A program made the translations under genes and the position numbers. Positions 58,271 through 64,000 of a stretch of DNA of 64,000 nucleotides are shown here, one piece after another; positions within the stretch are counted from its first letter, which is position 1, and each line of letters opens with the position of its first letter. Source of the stretch: Centroberyx gerrardi (taxonomy: Eukaryota > Chordata > Actinopteri > Beryciformes > Berycidae); assembly GCF_048128805.1 (NCBI RefSeq), contig NC_136012.1, forward strand, positions 841,543-905,542, read 5' to 3'. The notes under the pieces were generated by a model. The model was not told the origin of the DNA and made no database searches. It saw only the letters and a list, made by a program, of their open reading frames with translations.

Positions 58271-59888
58271 TGACACCCTGTTCCATCGCAAGACTTGAAC
58301 CTTCTTGTCGCCTGACCTAGGCTTAATGGACGTTCACAGTACAATTGACGCTTAAGTAAATTCTACTGTGAAAATAATAAAATATTTTAAAATCCACATG
58401 TCAAATTCAATTGCAAATGTTAACTATATAAGCCAAGGAACTGAAGATACCCCGTGTACAGCAATGCTTCTCTCCTGGGTGCCAGCTGGTGCAGGGTAAA
58501 CCACAGTAAACCAAAAAAATCAATATTCCAGCGCACACCAGGATATTAGGATTGACACTATTTTATTAACAAATTACATTAAAAACAAAAAGGAGCGAAC
58601 TACGCGTTTCGCATATTGCTTCATCAGATTCGCTCTGTCTATATAAGCCAAGGGTTTAACACAGAGGTCTCTCTCTGTCTCTGTACCCGCTCACACAGAT
58701 CAGCTCCCTTATCCACTTAACTTAATGAGTCTGATGAAAATAATATGCATGTTCATAAGAAGTGAGAATTAGTAAACTATCGCCTAATTGCCATTTTACA
58801 CCAGCCTACATTGTTCTTGATGGCTGCCAAGATAATCATTCTGTTGCCTTTCTCCTCCCTCTCTCTCTTTCTGCTCCTAGCGACCTGATTAAATATGCTT
58901 ACTGTTGACCAATGGAAGAAGTCATTCAAATCTGGGTATATTTGACATCATTTATACCAGGAGGTGACTAGATAAAACAGATTCTGTTGATAGCCAGATG
59001 TTTCTCAAAATTCCACAACACTGACAGTTATAATATTTGGGGTTAACCCCACAGTAAAAGCCCCTTTCTTAAATGGTACCATGACACTGGGAAATGCCAT
59101 TGTCATGGCACTGGAACTTAGACCAATCATTCTGCCAATCAAAGAAAAAAATAAAATACAAGGTACTGATTGGCAAGAACTTCCTTACATTAGAAGGAGG
59201 TTGTCAGCCTTAACAAATGCATCTTGTTTTGTAAGACTACTAGGGCTTATGGGATGCGAGTTATTGAAATTCAAATGTTGCCATGAATAAAACATCCTGT
59301 TAAAAAGAGAAATAATACCAGGGCGTCTAAAAGAAGACAGGTCACATGGGAAATGAGGTATTGGAATTGGAATGTGATAGGTTTTAACATACTGAAAACG
59401 AAAACAAATAACTGGGTGTACATTGTCGTCCATCTTCCAGTGATAACTTTATCCATCTTGATCCTTTGTTCTTGCGTGTTTCATTTACAAGTTACTGAGG
59501 TAGAAAAACGAATATGGACTAAATCTCCAGCTTGTAATATCAAAACAAAACAAAACACTTCTAAATCTTGACACCAACTGCTTGGTAAATCGTATTTGCC
59601 GAATTTACCAATGGAAACCTCTTAATTAATGTTTTATGAGCTTTATAACGATAATGTTCGGTGATAAGCAAGGCTGTATTAAACAGTAAAGGTTTGGTAA
59701 TTGGCGCATTTGGCGCATGACCTGCTGTTCTCTCCCAAATCTTTCCATGAGATACTTTAACGTTAGCATTTGCCTTCACTCGACCGCTTGTGTCACTATA
59801 AATCGCATTCATTGAATATTTATAGGCAAACACATGTGCAGAAAACCGTAATAATCGAATAAGTAATATAAATAATGAGCTTGTTTAC
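58271..59888. other. SPDL1 first-intron sequence
   Basis: Around 58520-58665 is a segment 'aactacgcgtttcgcatattg ... cttcatcaga' that looks like a dispersed repeat of unknown class. Otherwise no gene or element is recognised. Confidence 0.45.
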
Positions 59889-60045
59889 CTTTTTAGCGAA
59901 CAATTGTCAAACCGCTCTACCGTTTGAATTCAACAACCAGGAATCGCTTTCAACAGCGAAGTATCGCGACGACGAGATCTTGCCCCAACGGGGAAGCCTT
60001 GGGTTTGCCTGATTGGCCAGATTTGCGCAGGCGCAAATTCGGCAG
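59889..60045. promoter_or_regulatory. SPDL1 5' exon and shared SPDL1-UVSSA promoter
   Basis: On the minus strand a good donor (AAAAAG|GTAAAC, exon end 59889) fits a non-coding first exon of SPDL1 starting near 60000. Just upstream is a CpG-containing block with an inverted CCAAT (ATTGG, 60012-60016) and the near-palindrome ATTTGCGC-AG-GCGCAAAT (60021-60038), close to the NRF1 site. No TATA is seen. UVSSA transcription would leave to the right. A shared bidirectional promoter is inferred from spacing. Confidence 0.65.
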
Positions 60046-60355
60046 ACGAGGGAGACGGAACAACAATGCTAAAGTAACACAACAGCCATAACACCTCCTG
60101 GTGATTATTAAATGTGTGTCATGGTTGAACAACGACTCATTCTTCTGCATTAAGCGAGGAGCGAACAGCTGAAAAGGTCGTTAAGTTTAATAACTATATA
60201 GCGTCTGGATAGGAGTTTTTATAGTATTTGTTGTCATTGTGTTGTTGTTAGGCTAACGTTACTTGATGGTGATACAGTATGTAGACCCTTTCTACCGTTT
60301 AACATTTCTCCTGTAATGGAGATTAGCCAGAGAAACAGATTCTATAACGGCCTAT

Positions 60356-60389
60356 AGTACGAAACAACACATTTGTGTTGTTTCGTACT
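60356..60389. repeat. Perfect 15-bp-arm hairpin upstream of UVSSA coding exon
   Basis: AGTACGAAACAACAC-ATTT-GTGTTGTTTCGTACT; 15-bp arms with a 4-base loop. It lies in the 5' UTR or first intron of UVSSA. Confidence 0.8.
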
Positions 60390-60711
60390 GTAGGTTTACA
60401 CTGACAGTACAAAACAAGCTTCAACAATCACCCGAGAACAGCTTTCTTAATTATTATATTACATATTATTATATTATTCTAAATTATATTGAGTTGCACT
60501 TCCCTTTTCACGGTCCATTCCTCGTGTCTCTTCATCTCTACATCTCTCCTTCATTAGTGTAACTGATTGTAGTTTTCACCAAGATTCACCTGCTCTTTCT
60601 GTTTAATGTTGGTTTGAGTAACTTAGTGTTTTTATCTCTGTGTACTATTGTCTGCTCTGCTACTGATGACCACAATCTTCTCTTTCTCCACAGGTTTCTA
60701 TGTGATTCAGA

Positions 60712-62892
60712 ATGGAGCTGGCCCAAAGGGACAGGCTGTCCGAGCTGGTGGAGGAGCTGACCACATCAGGACAGCCACAGCTCAACCAGGACAAGATGAA
60801 AGAAGTCAAGAGGATCTGCAAGTAGGTTTAATACTGAGATAGCTACTTCTTTTCACTGTTTCCCCCAGTGTTCTTTCATGAGGCCACACACATGACACAG
60901 AGCTATATGAAAACACTTACATTTGGGGTTCGATTGATTTGGGTTTTGGTAGGCCAATACTGATGTTATGGAATTGAAACTGCCAGTAGCCAATAGCCAA
61001 TAGTCAATATCTTTAAATTTGAACAGTTCCACGCCCAAAATTCCAGTGTTTCTCCAGAATTTTATTGCTGCCAGGATGAAAAAAAGCCTCCGAAACAGCA
61101 TTTAGATTTGTGTTAACACTATGACACTTTATGTCACTTTATGCCACATTATGTCACTTTGCACTACAGTATTATGTTCTTGTGTTTTTTTTTTGTATTT
61201 CTTTCATCCTAACTTATTTTTTAATTGATTCTTATTTTTATTTTAATTCTCTATTTATCTCTGTGAATATATACTTAACTAAAATATAAGCGCAACATGC
61301 AACAATTTTACTTTGAAGATTTTACGTGGTTACAGTTCATATAAGAAAATCATTCTTGTCCAAGGAGAAATGCTCACTAACATGGATGTAAACAAATTTG
61401 TGCACAGGATTTGAAAAAATAAGCTTTTTTTGTGGGAAAAAATATGATATTTTATTTTAGCTTTTAAATGTTGCATTTATATTTTTGTTCAGTATATGTT
61501 ACTATTCTTTTATTGTTACTATTCTTTTTATACTGAGAGGACCCAGCACACAAGCATTTCATTGCACTGTTTACCCTGTGTATGCTGTGTGAGGATCAAG
61601 AATAAGGATGATAATAACAAGAAAAATGTATTCATGCATATTCATCAAAATGTCTAATAGAATCAATTCAGGTATTCCCGCAGATACCCAGTGTAGTATT
61701 GACCAATTCACTGCATCATATTAATCATATATGACTGGATCAGATCCCATTTTTAAAAAAGGACAGTATTGACACCATATATTGGTCTAACCCTAGTTTA
61801 AGTCTTCAGCTAGCCCGATTACTCACCTAGCATAAAAAGCAAACATGTGGCTAATCTCTGTCCATTCTTTGTCCGCCATACTTCTCAGAGTATCTACTGA
61901 CTGCGTAGACCATGTGTACCACTCGGTGATGTCCCAGCTCAACCAGGAGCATGCTGAGATCAGACTGTCAGCCTTCCAGATAGCCAGCGAGCTCTTCTCC
62001 AGGTCGCACCAATTCAGAACCCTACTGGTGGACAACTTCCAGGTACTGGAGAGCTGTAGGCCTGCAGCTTTTCATTCCAACCAAACACTACAGCAGCCGA
62101 TCCCACTGATGAGCACAACTTCAGTCAGAGAAAGGGAACGAATCACTGACTATGTTTCCATGCCAGAGTCACCTGGTTACTAGTCATACTCTGGTTAAGG
62201 TCTTATTCAGGTTGTTTTGTTTCCATGAACCTTTGAGTCTCCCTGTTGCCATGAATAAACCAACTAACAGAATGTTCCTCCTCCTCTTTTGAGTGAGCAA
62301 TAGTACTTCTAATACAGGGGAAGCAAATGATGATGCCACTAGTGATAGTAATAAGTAATGCTGGTGCCGCTGTGTTTTTTGTTGTCATAAAAATGTACCC
62401 ATAATGCTGTGCGAGTCTGAGTTTGACACATGCTGAAAACCAAAAGTGTGAGTGCAATGCCACAGTAACCATTTTAATATCAGAGTAAGTCATGGAGATA
62501 CATTTCTGTCCAAACAAAGTGTTTGTGAACTGAACATTTTGAAACGTCTCCTTTGTAAAATCTGTATTTGCAAACCTAAATTCTGCTTTTACAAGAAATG
62601 TGTCTTCATGTATCTCCTCTTCTGCTCTTTCTCCTGCTCTCCCTCCTCCTCTTACTCCTCCTCCTTCTCCTCTTCCTTCTTCGTCCTCTTCCTCCTCCTG
62701 CTCTCCCTCCTGCAGGAGTTCTTGGAGCTGACGGTAGAGACGGACTCGGAGCAGCCCCTCCCTCCTCCTAAAGAGGTAGCCAAGAAGCTGAAGTCGTCGG
62801 CCATCCAGACAGTCCAATCGTGGCAGGCCTCCTATGGGTCAGCCTATAAGAAGCTGGCGCTGGGCTACCACTTTCTCAAGCAGGTCAAGAAG
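60712..62892 (+). CDS. UVSSA: UVSSA (UV-stimulated scaffold protein A), 5' part
   Basis: Coding exons: 60712-60821, 61889-62042 and 62716-62892 (147 aa; further exons lie beyond the window). UVSSA binds stalled RNA polymerase II and, with CSA/CSB and TFIIH, acts in transcription-coupled nucleotide excision repair in the nucleus. Visible is the N-terminal VHS/ENTH-like helical domain: [73 protein letters not shown] and [16 protein letters not shown]. These are family hallmarks; the domain binds CSA. The first coding exon follows an acceptor at 60691-60693, so the 5' UTR begins in an upstream exon near the SPDL1 promoter. A minimal start-stop ORF (ATGTGA) lies 12 bp before the start. All phases close. 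Confidence 0.94.
61130..61620 (+). repeat. LINE-type 3' region in UVSSA intron
   Basis: The right part 'actgagaggacccagcacac ... catttcattgcactg ... gtgtatgctgtgtga' and the left part (about 61135-61265) look like one fish LINE tail. It is interrupted by the element 61270-61496. Confidence 0.5.
61270..61496. mobile_element. Tc1/mariner-like MITE nested in the LINE tail
   Basis: Inverted ends TATACTTAACTAAAATATAA and, complemented, TATACTGAACAAAAATATAA, followed by GCAACAT motifs, are the hallmark ends of a very common fish TA-target element. 227 bp, non-coding. Confidence 0.8.
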
Positions 62893-63763
62893 GTGAGTGA
62901 GACAGCTATCAAACTATGGATTGCTTTCACCCACCTCATGTTGCACTGCAAACTGAATATGTACCAGTAGATTAAAAAATACCCACTAAACCCCAAGTGC
63001 CATTAGTCTTTGATAGGTGAATCACAATATTTTCCAAGGTATCGAATATCACGATATTCACGCCCCCAGATCACAGTTGTGCAAACTTTTAAATTTATAA
63101 ACCTATAATCTACTAGTGGTAGGATAGTAAAAAACAAAAGTAATCATGGAAAAATGTGTCATTTTATTTCAAGTGGTTTCCCTTTTCCACAATCAGCCCG
63201 TTTTCCTGGAAATAGTAGGAATGAGCAAAATTATACCAAATGGCCATTGTTTCCTCCAATGCTGGAATAGTAAGATCAAATTATTAGACTATTATTAATA
63301 GCCTAGAAATGTGATGTAATTTAGAATAAATAAGATAAAATTAAAAAAACAAAAAAAAAACATAACCTACCCTCGCTCCCTCCCCGCGATAATATTGTAT
63401 ATCGTGATATTTTGGCGGGACAGCATCGCGATGACGATAGCATATGAATGTCTTGGATATATAAAGGTTTTGGTCTTTGGCTGTTCTCAAACTTTGTCCC
63501 TGCTGGCCACTCTGACTGTGAGCCAATCAAATATGTCCTATTATTATTTGCTGCTTCAACAACCCAATTTCCCACGCAGGGAAGTTTCATCTAATCCCAT
63601 TTTATGGTATCTTACCCTACTGTATATAAAAAAGACACCAAAACTACATGGATTTTATTGGTGTGAATCTACACAGACTGGGATAGCCTGTCTATGAAAT
63701 ACTTACTACAGCTTTCTCACTTTCCAACCTCTCTGGATTGCAGCATTAATTCTATACTTCTAA
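62893..63763. other. UVSSA intron with MITE-like fragments
   Basis: 63030-63070 and 63360-63440 contain 'gataatattgtatatcg(t/c)gatattttgg(c/t)gggacagcatcgc(g/a)at', the body shared with the 63764-63895 MITE. No exon was recognised. Confidence 0.5.
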
Positions 63764-63895
63764 GTAAGCTTGGGGCAATATTCTATAATATTGAATATAA
63801 AGGAAAACACCCCACCCCCATGATAATATTGTATATCGCGATATTTTGGTGGGACAGCATCGCAATATTACATTTTAGATATCGCCCAAGCCTAG
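63764..63895. mobile_element. Short MITE (GCTTGGGCGATAT ends)
   Basis: Left end AAGCTTGGGGCAATATTC; the right end complemented is CTAGGCTTGGGCGATATC, then AATATTG motifs inverted inside. About 132 bp, non-coding. Confidence 0.65.
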
Positions 63896-64000
63896 TTATG
63901 AGGCACAGACAGTACATTGAGTCAGTTTATTTCGCCATTAATTATGAACAACAGTATTTCTATTGTAGTGTCCTTTTGATCCACTGTTATCCACATCCAC

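Overview
The window is vertebrate nuclear DNA, almost certainly from a ray-finned (percomorph-type) fish. Genes are split into short exons with GT-AG introns. Dinucleotide microsatellites are abundant, and intergenic and intronic space is packed with fish-typical transposons (hAT, Harbinger, TTAA-type, Tc1-like, L1/Tx1-like LINEs, a tRNA-derived SINE). No prokaryotic features are present.

Four protein-coding genes can be rebuilt exon by exon. (1) A small secreted Kazal (SPINK-type) protease inhibitor lies on + (28455-31157, 4 coding exons, 105 aa). (2) SIL1, the ER nucleotide-exchange factor for BiP, lies on - (44773-33990, 11 coding exons, 449 or 466 aa depending on the start). (3) SPDL1 (Spindly), the kinetochore dynein adaptor, lies on - (57525-48519, 13 coding exons, 588 aa, C-terminal CaaX box). 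(4) The 5' part of UVSSA, a transcription-coupled repair scaffold, lies on + (60712-62892, first 147 aa; it runs off the window). SPDL1 and UVSSA are divergent and appear to share a compact promoter near 60.0 kb. Exon phases and lengths were checked by hand and all close in frame.

Layout. 0-4 kb: a duplicated macro-repeat ending in tandem hairpin arrays; one array carries nine exact 13-bp T-MARE/AP-1 palindromes. 4.6-7.3 kb: a MITE and a badly deleted L1-type LINE. 10.15-12.69 kb: a giant foldback element whose arms are tandem 17-bp-type repeats. 12.89-13.65 kb: a Harbinger-type element with a Myb/SANT ORF. 15.7-24.2 kb: a transposon-only region with nested foldbacks, an inverted pair of 0.5-kb repeats and a hAT with perfect 8-bp target duplications. 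24.9-28 kb: intergenic. 28.4-31.2 kb: the SPINK gene, whose exon 2 sits between perfect 27-bp inverted repeats. 31.7-32.2 kb: a MITE with a RecQ-like helicase remnant. 33.4-45.8 kb: SIL1 with TE-filled introns. 45.9-47.2 kb: an L1/Tx1-type LINE just upstream of SIL1. 48.3-60.0 kb: SPDL1. 60.0-64.0 kb: UVSSA 5' part.

The genes are functionally unrelated housekeeping or secreted genes, and no operon-like logic applies. I see no clearly new enzymatic or defence system. The most unusual items are the T-MARE hairpin array, the large foldback elements, the SPINK exon inside a transposon-like frame, and two partial duplications of exon ends with their splice donors.
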